NCBI GenBank assembly: GCA_905178155.1
Contig: CAJINV010000018.1
Coordinates: forward strand, 662,609-726,608
Direction: 5' to 3'
From: Amoebophrya sp. A120
Lineage: Eukaryota; Sar; Dinophyceae; Syndiniales; Amoebophryaceae
Length of the DNA: 64,000 nt
The notes below the pieces were generated by a model. That model was not told the origin of the DNA. It saw nothing but the letters and a program-made list of their open reading frames with translations, and searched no databases. The number at the start of each line of letters is the position of its first letter. Position 1 is the first letter of the stretch. This document shows positions 24,232 through 35,200 of the stretch, piece by piece. A program made the position numbers and the translations under genes.

Positions 24232-27200
24232 TCACACGATGGGATTGGCTGCAGTCCAGGCTTTCGTTGCGTTGTTCTGTTGGAAAGTGTGGCCCAGTAC
24301 TGTTGCTTCTTCCATCCCGGCGATTTCACAGAAGAAGAAGCTTGTTACCCGGAAACTTATGCGCTCGCCACTGTCTGCCAAGACAGAAAAATTGTACTTA
24401 GACCTGGACTGTTTCTCCCACACCTTCCCGTTTATTTGCGATAACAATTTTTTGTTTGCTTCATCAGTCTCACGTCGTTGTTGTTCCAATCTCCGCTGTC
24501 TTTCCTCCTCCATTGCTGTTCTTTTTTCCGTTTTTGGGCGTCCCGCTACTGCTCCTCTCTGCTTCTTTATCGGCTTGACCGGTTTCCGTTTTGCTAGTGT
24601 CGCTCGTAATGCTACTGCTGTTGGCTTCGTTTCTTTTAACGTTTGCATTGTGAGCCCGAACATGTAAAAATCGTCTTCTAGCTGGCGACCCCATATCGAT
24701 TTGCAAAAAAGTTCCTTCTCTATGCGCGAGACGGAACCCTCCGCCTCGTCACCTCTACACGTGTGGGCGACCCAACCTAGACGCCTGGTCGCAACTTCTA
24801 CTTCTAGGGGCTGCACACCGAGATCGGTGCACAGCTGCAGGCGGTTCTTCTCCTGGTTTTTGTAGTGCCCGCCTAGCACATGCCGCAGCGCACTATCTTG
24901 GTAGCGCCGCAGCTGCGTCGCTGCCGCGCTAGATATCGCCCAGCATTCCGAGTTATACATGGCGACTGATAGAGACAGGGATCGAAACAGGTCGGACTTC
25001 AGGTAAAGAGGGATTGTTTTGTCCCGCCATATCGGCGAGAGCTGCTGCACTACCCCCAGAGCTATCGCGCAGCGTCTTGTTGTTTCTGCGTCTGTACTTC
25101 CGTCAAGGGCTATCTCCGTACCGAGGTACTTGAAGCTTGCCACCTGTTCGATGGCTTTGCCCAGGTGGCGCACCGGTTTCCCCTCCTGCACTGCTGTGGG
25201 CTTTTGTGCTTGTTTGTTCTTCTGTTCTACTTGCCGCCCGATCCGCAGCGTGCGCAGTTCTTGCATCGTTTTGTTAGGTCTGCAAAAGCCGGTGGCTGTG
25301 TGGAAGTGAAGAGCGGTGGCATCCGGGAGGATGTCACCGCACTTCGGGCATTCGTGCGCGTTTTTATCGGCAATGACATGCCGAATCTGCCCTAGCCGCA
25401 TCAACCTGATGCTTTCTCCCTCGTTTGTTAGTGCCCAGCCGCTCTGTTTCAGTGTTACTGCTGTTACCCCTCTTGACGGCGTGTCCCACACCACCAGGTG
25501 GGTGGGAGCCAGGTCCCCCAGGCCTGCCATCTTTAGTCGCCCTGCTTCTTCTTTCCACTGGTTGTTCCAGTCCTTGCCGCTCCATTCTATCACCCACCCC
25601 CAGTCTCCGTCGTGCTGGCATCGCTCCATTTTTGCGCTCGGGTTTTTTCTTTCCTCCACTTCTGGGTTCACCGCCAGGACCTTCGTCTTTTTGGTGTTCA
25701 ACTCCAACCCGATAAAGCGACACGCGCTAGACAGCTCCTGGAGTGCGAACTCCAGGTCTTTGGCGTTGCTGTCCTTCACGACCAGGTCGTCGACGTAGCC
25801 GAGCCACGCCAACGCCTGGGCCTCTGCCTGCTCCCGTGTCCACTTCTGCTCTTCCACCATTGTTGCAATGAACTGTGCGAGAGCCCAGTCCACGCATATG
25901 GCGAAGAGGAGTGGGGAGAGGGCTGACCCCTGTCGAATTCCCGACCGCTGTCGGAAAGTCGGGGCGTGTTTGCCTTCGCCTAGTCGTATAGTTACTTTTG
26001 CGTTTTGTTCGTACATGTTGTAGATTATTCTGCAGATGTTTTCTGGGACGCCCTGCAGGCGGAGCACGGTAAACATTACATCCCACGACAGCGAGTCGAA
26101 GGCTTTCTGGAAGTCTATGAACGCGTAAAGCGCCCGCCTCCCTTCTTTGTTAGACCGCTCCACGTCGCGCAGCAGTTCGAAAACTGCATGTCTGCACGAC
26201 AGCCCGCGCCGGCACCCTTTTTGTCGCGGGTCCAGCTTTTTGCCTGCGTCTGCTTCGATCCTGCGAAGAATCACGAGACCGAGCAATTTTTCGCCGAGTG
26301 TGATCAGCGCGATCGGGCGCCAGTTTGCTGGGTTGGCCTGCACGCCGTCCTTGTGGAGCATGGCGACCACCGCCTCGCCCCACTCTTCCGGGATTTTTTC
26401 CCCCGCGAAGATCCGACGCACCAAGGCCGCCAGCACCGACTTGACTGTGTCGCATTCTTTTGCGAATTCCGCCGGGATCGGGCCGGCGAAGGCCCTGCCC
26501 GCTTTCAGCTCTTTGAGCGCTGCGGCCACTTCATCCCGCGACGGGACCGCGTCCAGCCCTTCGCACCACGTTGGCCCGGGCTCGTTTCTCTCTATCTCTC
26601 TCTCGCACCGCTTCCAGGTTTTTGTTTGCCGGACTTCGTCCGGCGGCTGTGGTCGCGGCTTGCCGAAAATGTCGCCCCAGAAGTCTGTCCAGACCTTGGC
26701 CGGGCCTGGCAACTCCTGCGGCCGCTTCCGGCCTCTACCCGCCAGTTGCCGCACTGTGTCGAAAACTACTTTTGTATTACCGCACGCGTCGGCCTGTTTC
26801 AGCGTTTCTATTTTGTTCTGTACCCATGCGGCTCTGTCGGCTTTTACTAGTTTGTTGATCTCCCTTGTCAGCTTGGTAACTTTGCCGGCGCCGCTAGCCT
26901 TGGCCTTCCTTCGTTCCTCTATTTTGTTCCAAGTATCTTCCGATATCCATGGCTTTTGCGGCCCACTCGCAGGCGCGAGCTTGCGAAGTTTCTCCAGAGT
27001 CGCCCCCAGATCTTTCTCGAACTCCGTCCACCAAGCCCCTGCACTTGTTGGACCGTTTTCGATTTGTTCAAGCACCTCGGGCGTGTACTTGACCGCCAGC
27101 CGCTTGCTGGCCTGTTCTGCCTTTTCCTTGCTTCGAATTATTTGCGGGGGAATTTTTCTAGAGGAAGGCTTTTTTATTGCTCCAAGTTTCATCTCCATCA

Positions 27201-27471
27201 CCACCATGCGGTGGTCGCTGTGTGTGAGTGTGCCCTTGATCACTTTTAGTTTTTGAAAGAGGCCGCGATCTCGGTGGGATACGAGGAACCGGTCGTATTC
27301 CCTTTGTCGTCTTTCTTCGCTTGTCCACTTTCCGGTGAAAGTGAACCGCTCCCGCCACGGTTTTTTGTGCAAGCTGGAGAGGTCAACAAGCTGCCGCGCT
27401 GCTGCTAGCTCGTGCAGCCGCTGCTTGTTGTCTGACTCGACCACAAAGTCGCTAGTCAGGCCGCATATCAT
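24232..27471 (-). CDS. Non-LTR (LINE) retrotransposon ORF2, 5'-truncated
   Basis: A 1,079-codon frame encodes a LINE polyprotein. Residues 1-105 are only the C-terminal end of an apurinic-type endonuclease, including the SDHRMV active-site His motif; the N-terminal catalytic half is missing. The reverse transcriptase follows at about 300-640, with FIDFQKAFDSL, RQGSALSPLLFAICVDWAL and the catalytic YVDDLVV. After it comes a putative zinc knuckle (CPKCGDILPDATALHFH with a later Cys), then a Trp/Arg-rich C-terminal domain. Stops lie directly upstream of the ATG, so the element is truncated at the 5' side, as is usual for LINEs, or its endonuclease lies in an unrecognised exon. The reading frame is intact, suggesting recent insertion. 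The clade cannot be named from the sequence alone. Confidence 0.92.
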   Translation of the reverse strand: MICGLTSDFVVESDNKQRLHELAAARQLVDLSSLHKKPWRERFTFTGKWTSEERRQREYDRFLVSHRDRGLFQKLKVIKGTLTHSDHRMVVMEMKLGAIKKPSSRKIPPQIIRSKEKAEQASKRLAVKYTPEVLEQIENGPTSAGAWWTEFEKDLGATLEKLRKLAPASGPQKPWISEDTWNKIEERRKAKASGAGKVTKLTREINKLVKADRAAWVQNKIETLKQADACGNTKVVFDTVRQLAGRGRKRPQELPGPAKVWTDFWGDIFGKPRPQPPDEVRQTKTWKRCEREIERNEPGPTWCEGLDAVPSRDEVAAALKELKAGRAFAGPIPAEFAKECDTVKSVLAALVRRIFAGEKIPEEWGEAVVAMLHKDGVQANPANWRPIALITLGEKLLGLVILRRIEADAGKKLDPRQKGCRRGLSCRHAVFELLRDVERSNKEGRRALYAFIDFQKAFDSLSWDVMFTVLRLQGVPENICRIIYNMYEQNAKVTIRLGEGKHAPTFRQRSGIRQGSALSPLLFAICVDWALAQFIATMVEEQKWTREQAEAQALAWLGYVDDLVVKDSNAKDLEFALQELSSACRFIGLELNTKKTKVLAVNPEVEERKNPSAKMERCQHDGDWGWVIEWSGKDWNNQWKEEAGRLKMAGLGDLAPTHLVVWDTPSRGVTAVTLKQSGWALTNEGESIRLMRLGQIRHVIADKNAHECPKCGDILPDATALHFHTATGFCRPNKTMQELRTLRIGRQVEQKNKQAQKPTAVQEGKPVRHLGKAIEQVASFKYLGTEIALDGSTDAETTRRCAIALGVVQQLSPIWRDKTIPLYLKSDLFRSLSLSVAMYNSECWAISSAAATQLRRYQDSALRHVLGGHYKNQEKNRLQLCTDLGVQPLEVEVATRRLGWVAHTCRGDEAEGSVSRIEKELFCKSIWGRQLEDDFYMFGLTMQTLKETKPTAVALRATLAKRKPVKPIKKQRGAVAGRPKTEKRTAMEEERQRRLEQQRRETDEANKKLLSQINGKVWEKQSRSKYNFSVLADSGERISFRVTSFFFCEIAGMEEATVLGHTFQQNNATKAWTAANPIV

Positions 27472-30400
27472 CTAAATCTATATTTATCATGCTTTGCTTG
27501 TTGTTGTCGGTCTCTCGTGTTGCTCTTCTTGTACTTGTTGTTCACAAAGAGGAAGGCTGAAGAGACAAATTCAAATGCCCGAAAGAGATGGGTCCTGTCG
27601 CGTTTGAGGCAGCCAGGGGGACGATGCAAAAATGAAAATACAGAAGAGATAAAGTCGCAAACAAATAGCAAAGCGAGCTACTAGCACGGGGCCCGCTATT
27701 TAACAAGGCTGAAGCAACAAGGGCGCACGCCAAGCATCACTGCTTGTTTGCTCACCTTCACGTATCGAAATATTTGCACGATGACCGACTGCGAACATTG
27801 AACGACGCAGCCAACGCACCGATCACGCAAGGCAGGCCCGAGGATATGCTAGTAGTAGTACCCATGCAAAGGCAACTTATCACGTTGACACGACGACACG
27901 GCCAACACAAAGGGAAACAAACGAACGATAACTACATGGGCCAACGTCAGCACGAAGAACGAAGCCAACAGATGCTGCCTCGCTATTCTATTGCGCGCCG
28001 TCCCGCCACTCAGAAAGGCATCTTGATAGCCATGCTAGTGTGTGCTGCTGCTGATTGTCTTCTAGCATAATAATAACACATACACAGCCCCGAGCCCGGC
28101 GAGGCCAATATAATGACGAAACCGAGGGCGTAGCCAGACTCCTAATACACCGAAAGCGCAAAGAAAGGCGGGGGCGGAGAATGGGCCACAGGCAAAACAC
28201 GGCAACCGTGGGCCCTTTCTTTGCAGACGAAAGAAACATGTACACGCCGCAGGTTTGCCGGGCCCGCAGAATAATACACAAAACGGAGAAAAACTCCCGG
28301 GCCCCTTTCCGCGTCTTTTTCCTTTCCAGCACTCATTGCCAGAGAGAGCAACATCACATCGGCCGGGGAAATGGGGGCGGGCGCCAGGGGGCTTCGGCCT
28401 CGTCCTCTATCTATGCCTACCACCATCCACGCAACCGGCTGGGCAACGCTGCCGTCCCTCAATGCCCGAAGCGATCTGCTGGCGCCTTTGGGGGTTGTCG
28501 GTACTTCCTTGGCCCGGCGTAGGAACACCCCGCGGGGCGCCTTGTCCAACCAACCTACCAGCGGGGCACGAGCGCGCCCCGGCAATCAGGAAAATACGGC
28601 GCACGGCGGACCTGGGCCCTTGCTTTGGCCGGCGGGTCGCGATTGCTTCACAGGTACGTAAGCCGCGCCACGAAAGGCAATGGAGCGGCGATTGTTTGAA
28701 TGACGAAGCTGAGCAAAGGCTGCGTGCCCCCTGGCCCGCCCTTCTATCGTGCAGGCCTACTCTAGACCCTTCCACAACAAGAAGGAGCAAGCCAGCGCGT
28801 GCGCGCGCCGGCAATGCTAACGAATAGGAGAAAGAGCGGGCGCGGCGGGAATCGCTTTGCGCAAGCTATCGGCGGGGCACGGCAGCGCAGATAGGCAACA
28901 AATTAGTAGAGCCCGAAGGTAGGACTTCGCTGCCCCCGGTCGCAGCCTATCAAGATGCGGCGGGTCGCCGCGCTGCCTCTAGAAGCTGCTGCCGTCTTTA
29001 TTGGGTTCGTTCGTTTGGCCGAATAGCGTAGCTGCCCCGAAATCTATCTAAGGCAAAAAAAAGCTGCGCTCTACAAAGCAGAGAAAGAAGGGCCCCCACC
29101 GGGGGGCGCAACGGAATAGGGACACGAATCACGCCGGGGCCCGCCCCCGCGAGCAGCCCAGCGCGCCCCCACGCATTGAGGCTGGGGAAGAGGACTAAAA
29201 AAACTGCAGGCATGCACTGCGACCGGAGCAAGGAAGCCGCGCCGGCTGACGAAGGCGGGCGCATTGTTGCGCGGTTTCGGTGTAGGTCGATGGCCGCGCC
29301 GCTTCGGGCAGGGGCGGAGGCATCGGCATTCCGCCATGGCCGCCCCTGAGGCGACGGGGACTTGCCCCGCGCGCTCTCCAGAACTGCCCTGCCGTTCGGC
29401 TTCGGGGCCTGACGAATACAACGACACACACGAGCGCATCGCTGGCGACTCGCTACGGTCGCCCGCTTTGTCTTGTGCCTGCTCTAGGGAACAGCGGCGC
29501 CATCGCGTTCCTGCAACAATCCATCCACGAAACCCCTGGCCTCTCGGCCAAGCAGGACAGGGAGAACAACGCCTCACACAGGATGGAAAACAAGCGGCCG
29601 GCGGGCGCGCGCTCGCGTGCGGTCGCACGACATGGATGCGTGGGCGTTGCCGTGCCCTTGGCTGCCACGCGGCGCGCCTAAGAGTTTACGCCCGTGGGAA
29701 ATAACACGAGACGGAGGCCGACGGCGGTGCACAGGGTGAAAGGATGCCCTCGCTTTTTCCTCTTGTCTTATTAGTTATTACGTCGACGAAGCAAGCGAAA
29801 ACGAGAACACAGACACAACGCACACACTAGCTGCGCCGCCAACAACGTGTCCAATGTAGAAGGCGCCCAACCTAGACGGCCGAGACCACACACCCCAGAG
29901 CCGCGCCGGGGTTGATTAGGTAAATCGAGCCTGTGCCCTGCATGGCGCCTGGGAGCTTGCTCTTTTTCGCATTCGCAACGACGTGGCCGGCTGGCAACCA
30001 CGGAAAGAGGCCGAACACGAGTACAGAAACAAGGCGCAAGAGAACCAACGAAGCGCGCGCAATTCGACGAGACAAACTCTGCGCGACTTTCCATTTTATT
30101 CCTCCTACACGGGCTGCAACCCCAGCAGCTAGCTTGCGCCCTGGCTGTTCGTTGTGCAGCTGAGAGCCCCGTGAACCCTTCCCGCTGCGCGCTGGCTGCC
30201 TCCCGACCGAGGATGGAAGGAAGGGGCGCCAAGCAAACATAGATAGAACAAGTTCGGTAGGGGCGGCCACACCCTGCACGCCTCTCATTTGTGCAAAAGC
30301 TGTGCCGCGACCGCTCCATCGGAGCGAAAAACTAAAACCACACACGCTCGCTAAACAGGCAGGATACAAGCTCAGAAGCGATCGCCCCCGGGAATGGGTC

Positions 30401-31560
30401 TGGGGGCAATCTCCGCAATGAATTAGCTCTCCTTCGCGCAGCGAGCTAGTAAAAACTGAAGAAGAAAAATAGCAAAACATACGACAGACGAAAAGGAAGA
30501 GTTGTAATAAAATGAAACAAATAAAAGAGAAAGATAAGATCAATACTAATACTGTGAAACCTATCGAGCGCCATTCTTGTGCCCGAGACAGATATAGACG
30601 ACGCGCGCCAACAAAGCCAAAAAAGAAAGCCGCGGCGGGCTGTTCTGCAGATTATGCTGCCCGGAGACCCGCTCCACGGAGGCGCACGGCCTGCGCGCGC
30701 CCGCGCGCCGACAACGAGAACCGTCACGCACGCGTGCTAGGCTGTGCCAGCTGAGCGATGCGCGCCAGCGCCAACAATGGCGCCCTGGATAGAAAACGCG
30801 GACCGACGCTCGCGGCGCCGCACCATCGGCAGAGCGGTTGGCGCAGTGCTACGGCAACGGCTGCGCGCCTGCTTCTTTTTGTTCGGAACGAAGGAAGGGC
30901 ACACGCCACGGCCGAGAGGGCCTCCGGGGGGTTTGCGCGAATCACCGACCGCGCCGCGCCCCTGCGACCTACTGACACAACGCAACGGGCGCCGCGCCTG
31001 TCAGTCAATCTATGGAGCCGCGCGGCCGCCACGAGGAAAACACCACCAGGCGCAATGCGCACTAAACAAAAAAACAGAAACGAGGCGCGCAAGAAAAAAC
31101 CCAGAACGGCCACAAACGACAAAAAAAAACAAGCAGCCCGAAGGAACAAAATCGAAAAAGGTAGACCGCAACAAACCAGACCGGAAGCGCAAAAAACGGA
31201 AAGCGGACGGACTGCAAAAACAAAGAAAAGCACTGCCGGCCACATTCCTTCGCGTTTTTGTTTCTGGTGCCTGGGGCGGGCGCGCGCCTGTTTGCGTTTT
31301 GGCGGATTTGCAGGCCGACTCCTTGCCCCGGACCAAGCACCGGCGGGCGGCGCTTTCGAAAAAAAGCGCGGGCGGGGCCCGGTTCATTTCAATCACCGAT
31401 CGCGGCGCAAGGCCCCAGACCCTTGGCCCGCGCGGGCTTCCGGCAAAAAAAGTGCCCCGGCTGGCGGCATTTGCATTCGCTTAAAAAAAGAAAAAAAAAA
31501 CAAGAAGAAAAAAAAAAGTAGCAAAAAAGTAGCAAAAGAGAAGAAGTAGAAGGGTTTAGG
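27472..31560. other. GC-rich, T-poor islands; apparent ORFs not trusted
   Basis: From about 28.1 to 31.5 kb the sequence is GC-rich, and from about 30.6 to 31.25 kb the plus strand is strongly depleted of T. Both strands therefore stay open in several frames at once, with Arg/Pro/Ala/Lys-rich translations and no domain. I see no basis for choosing any one. The final part (31.48-31.56 kb) is A-rich. Confidence 0.45.
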
Positions 31561-31969
31561 TGTTTAGGGTTTTCCGATTCAGCAAAAAAAGTTCTTCGTC
31601 GACGCGTAACAAGCTGGATCGGACGTGTGCCGCTACTACCGGCTCGACACATAGAAAACGAATTTCGCGCGTTGTGCGGGAGTAGCTACCCCTCCCCTGC
31701 TTCGGGTTGTAGTTGCCATTGGCGTCATTGATTGCGGTCGACAAAATCTCTTCCCGATGATTTCCATCTCTGCGTTTGTGGATGGTGAGCATGGAGCTTG
31801 CTCCTTTTTGTGCCGCGGTGTCGGAGGTTCGTTCACGCACCGGCCGCATTCTTGGAAACGGAGGGGGGGTGCGGGACCCCCATCAAGCCGTCGCGGCGCG
31901 AAGCCGCAAATCCCTGGTCCTCGTTCACCAGCAGAAGTGTTCGACCGGTGGGGCGGTCCTCTGAAACTG

Positions 31970-32205
31970 AAAATGGCGAAAAAAAAAAAAAGAAGCAAAG
32001 AAAAAACAAAAAAAAAAAGGCAAAGCAAAAAAAAAAGAAAGGGAAAAAAGAAAAAAGGAAAAAAAGGAAAAAAAGGAAAAAAAGGAAAAAAAGGAAAAAA
32101 AGGAAAAAAAGGAAAAAAAGGAAAAAAAGGAAAAAAAGGAAAAAAGGAAAAAAAGGAAAAAAAAAGAAAAAAAAGAAAAAGAGGAAAAAAAGGAAAAAAA
32201 CCTCC
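31970..32205. repeat. A-rich microsatellite, GGAAAAAAA-type units
   Basis: A tandem array of short units, mostly GGAAAAAA or GGAAAAAAA, runs through 32040-32200 with A-rich edges. On the minus strand it is a polypyrimidine tract just downstream of the stop codon of the giant gene. The Phe/Pro or Lys-rich open frames through it are artefacts. Confidence 0.85.
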
Positions 32206-32297
32206 CGCGCGAATGGGGCAGCAAGCAAACCCAAAAGGGCGCAGCGGCTGCTGCCAGTAAAAAAATAAAAACCACCCCTCGCCGCCTCTCCGTTCGG

Positions 32298-35200
32298 TTA
32301 AGGTTCGCCCCATTCGGCCTCCACGATGGGGCGACCTTTATTTGTCGCGCTTCCGGCTGGCGGTTTCGCGCGAAACGACCCCGACTCCCCGTCCCAAAAG
32401 CCATCATCAGGGGGCCCAAAGGACTCGTCGACCAAATAAACCGCCTCAAAGAAGTCGCTCCGCTTGAATTCCTCCTCCTTATAACGCGGGCCCCTTTCGT
32501 CTGCTTCGCCTGCGGCGGGTAGTGGAGATTCGCCAAGGGCAGTAGCGGCGGCTCCTCCTTGTGCGACGAAAACTTTTTCGTCGAGGATGCTTGTGACCAA
32601 GTTTTCGTACATCTCCTTTCGGGGGCCTCCGAAGGCTTTCCAAACCCAGGAGCCGGCTCGCTCCGGCTCGCTCTGCGACCTGTCCTGCTGCAGGTCTTCA
32701 GAGTCGGCAACGGAGACCAGCTCCGTAGGAGTCATTTGGTGGCCGGCCGGCTTCCCGTCCAGGGCCTCAGGCGCCACGACAAACTTATTGAAGTCCCGTG
32801 GAACAACATCGACGTCCACTATGCTGTTGGAAAGACCATGCGGAGCCATTCCCGCATCCACGCGATGTTCACGCCGTCGTGGTTCTGGTGCTTGTGATCC
32901 GGGTCGCGCAGGGGTGACCCTTGCAAAGTTCGGACGATTTGCCAGCTCCGGTAGCCCGTTTGCTGCAAGTAGGGCGGCCTTCGCCGGGCCGCTCTCCCAG
33001 GGCGTTAGGTCGTAGGAATTGCCTCCACCGCCCAGGGAGACCTGCTTGGGCGCCTTTCGCAGGGGCCAGTTGTCCCCACCTCCCAGCATGGGCAAAACCA
33101 CAACGCGCAGCGGCTTGCCTGACGCGACCTGCTGCTGAATACAGGCATCAAATGCGGAACGGTAAGCAGCCTCCACGCCCTCCCAGAAGAATTTGAAGTC
33201 CCACTGCGACCTCTGGTTTAATGTGGCTCCCGCTGCTTGGGTTTTTCTGTCCGCCGCATTAGGTGGCATCACCCAAACCAAGGCACCCAAGTGGGGCTCG
33301 GCCTTGCCTGTGCCCTTGGCTTTCGCAGCGACCAGGCTTTGGACAGCGGGCTTAATAGTGTTCTTGTCTGTTTGCGGCTGCAATGCCTTTGGGCCTCCCA
33401 GATTCGGGTCGGAGACCACCCACGCGTCCCCGAACTTGCTCGCCCTCTCAGCATTCTTGTATGTTTCACGCCCCCCCGTCCGCAACAAAAACTGGGGCTT
33501 CCCGAAATTGTCCTGGATTGTGCGAATCTGCGATAGATTGTCTTTGTCGTGATCTTTGTTGCCAGCAGGGCGCCCAGGCCTAGCGCTGGCGGCATGTTTC
33601 GGCGAGGACTCGCCAAGTTCTCCCTTCGCTTCCGCAGCTGGCGACCCATTATGGGGATCACCAAAGGGCCGGCGAATCAAACCCCACCGGCTACGAAACA
33701 GATTCTCATGTAGTGCAGTCATCTTGCTTTCGTCGCCCGCCGACTCGTGTATCAAGAATCTCGCGTAGACTCTCGCCTCTTCGGTTCGGTGCAAAGAAGG
33801 ATTGCGATAGACCCCCCTTTCCGTCAAGTCGAGTCGGTTGTTCATCAGAGGGTTTTCGTGCGAACGCGTGCACTCCCCATCCCCGCCAGGAATTCCAGGA
33901 TTGCCACCAACGACGAGGGCAACATTCTGCGGGCCCGGGTTTTTTGAGTCGCTGCGGGGGTCCAAGAACTTTTCGGCCGCAAAGTCCAGAGCGGTCTTCG
34001 TCGTGATCGTTGGCTGAAGTGGGTGCGCAGCGGTTTTGCTGCCGGCCCGCCCCCCGGCTCCTGTGGTCGCCATAGTACTTTTGAAAAGGCCTGCTCCCAC
34101 GGTTTTCTTTGCGCCTCCCTGACCCTGGCCCGCACCCTTCTCTTCTACAAGCTGCATGCGAGCGCTTCTCTTGGTTTTGGCAAAAGCGATCATTTTTTCT
34201 CCATCATGGTCGCCTGCTGCTGCACCAGCAGGACTCCCCCCCTCGGAGGCCTCGCCTCCACTTGCATGCGTCGACGCTTGGAACACCACCCGCTGCGAAT
34301 GAGACTGACCGTTGTGCGGAGGCAAAATTGCCTCGAACTTAAACATTCTACTGAGGCGCTTGCGCCAGGCCTCCAGTTCGTTCGCCACGTCCTTAATGCG
34401 GATTAGGTTATGTTGTTGGTCAGCATCTGCCACACCGTCGGTGCTGGGCTCGGAAGTCTCGGAATGACGTTCCGACGACTGCCTCGTCACGGCACCTAGC
34501 AAAGGCGCCATGACTTCTTTGGCAAAAAATCTGGCGAGGAAATTTTTGTCATCAGCCTGACACAGCGCCTCGTCCGCGGGGGTCAACAGCTTCGATCCCA
34601 CTTTTTGCGTCAATTTTAACAACGCAGCAACTTGAGGGTGCGGGGGTGAAGGCGCTCCCGCCTGGCCAGGATGGAGATGGTTCTCATTACGCATTTCGAT
34701 TCCATGCAATACCTTGATGAAGGCAGCTCTTTCTCTTTGATGTCTTGGGGCTGTCTCACTCCCAGATCGAGCAGTCTCTTTTTCATGACCCTCTTTAGTA
34801 CGGCTCACGACATACTCTTGGAACATGTCGACTAAATCGTGGTCTCCGGGACTACCACGACTTCCTCGCGCGGAGGCTAGTGCAGGAGTTGTGGCTGCGA
34901 CGGAAATTAAGCTCTTTCGGATAGAGGCTTCTGCTATTGTTCGTGATGCCTGGTCCGTGCTAGCGCCTCCTGATTGTTTTCTGCTTTGTACTGCTTCGCC
35001 CCGAGTCCGACCTCCGCCGACGACCGTAGAAAATGCAAAGGCGGCAACTTCTCCTGGCGGGGCGGCGGGCTCCAGGTTTCTGACTGCGGCAACAATCTTT
35101 TCTGCTTCCTTGTCGATCACTAAGGCAGCGCTGGCACTGGGCGCGGCGGCGCTTGCGCGAGACTCTTCATCATGTTCTCCCCCAGATGGAGCAAAGCTGG

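Noticed and set aside
30744-31549. Overlapping plus-strand ORFs of about 250 codons
   Set aside because: Several frames are open at once because the strand is T-poor; translations are low complexity with no domain.
31636-32313. ORFs rich in Phe/Pro or Lys/Gly through the A-rich microsatellite
   Set aside because: They are translations of a simple repeat and appear in all frames on both strands.
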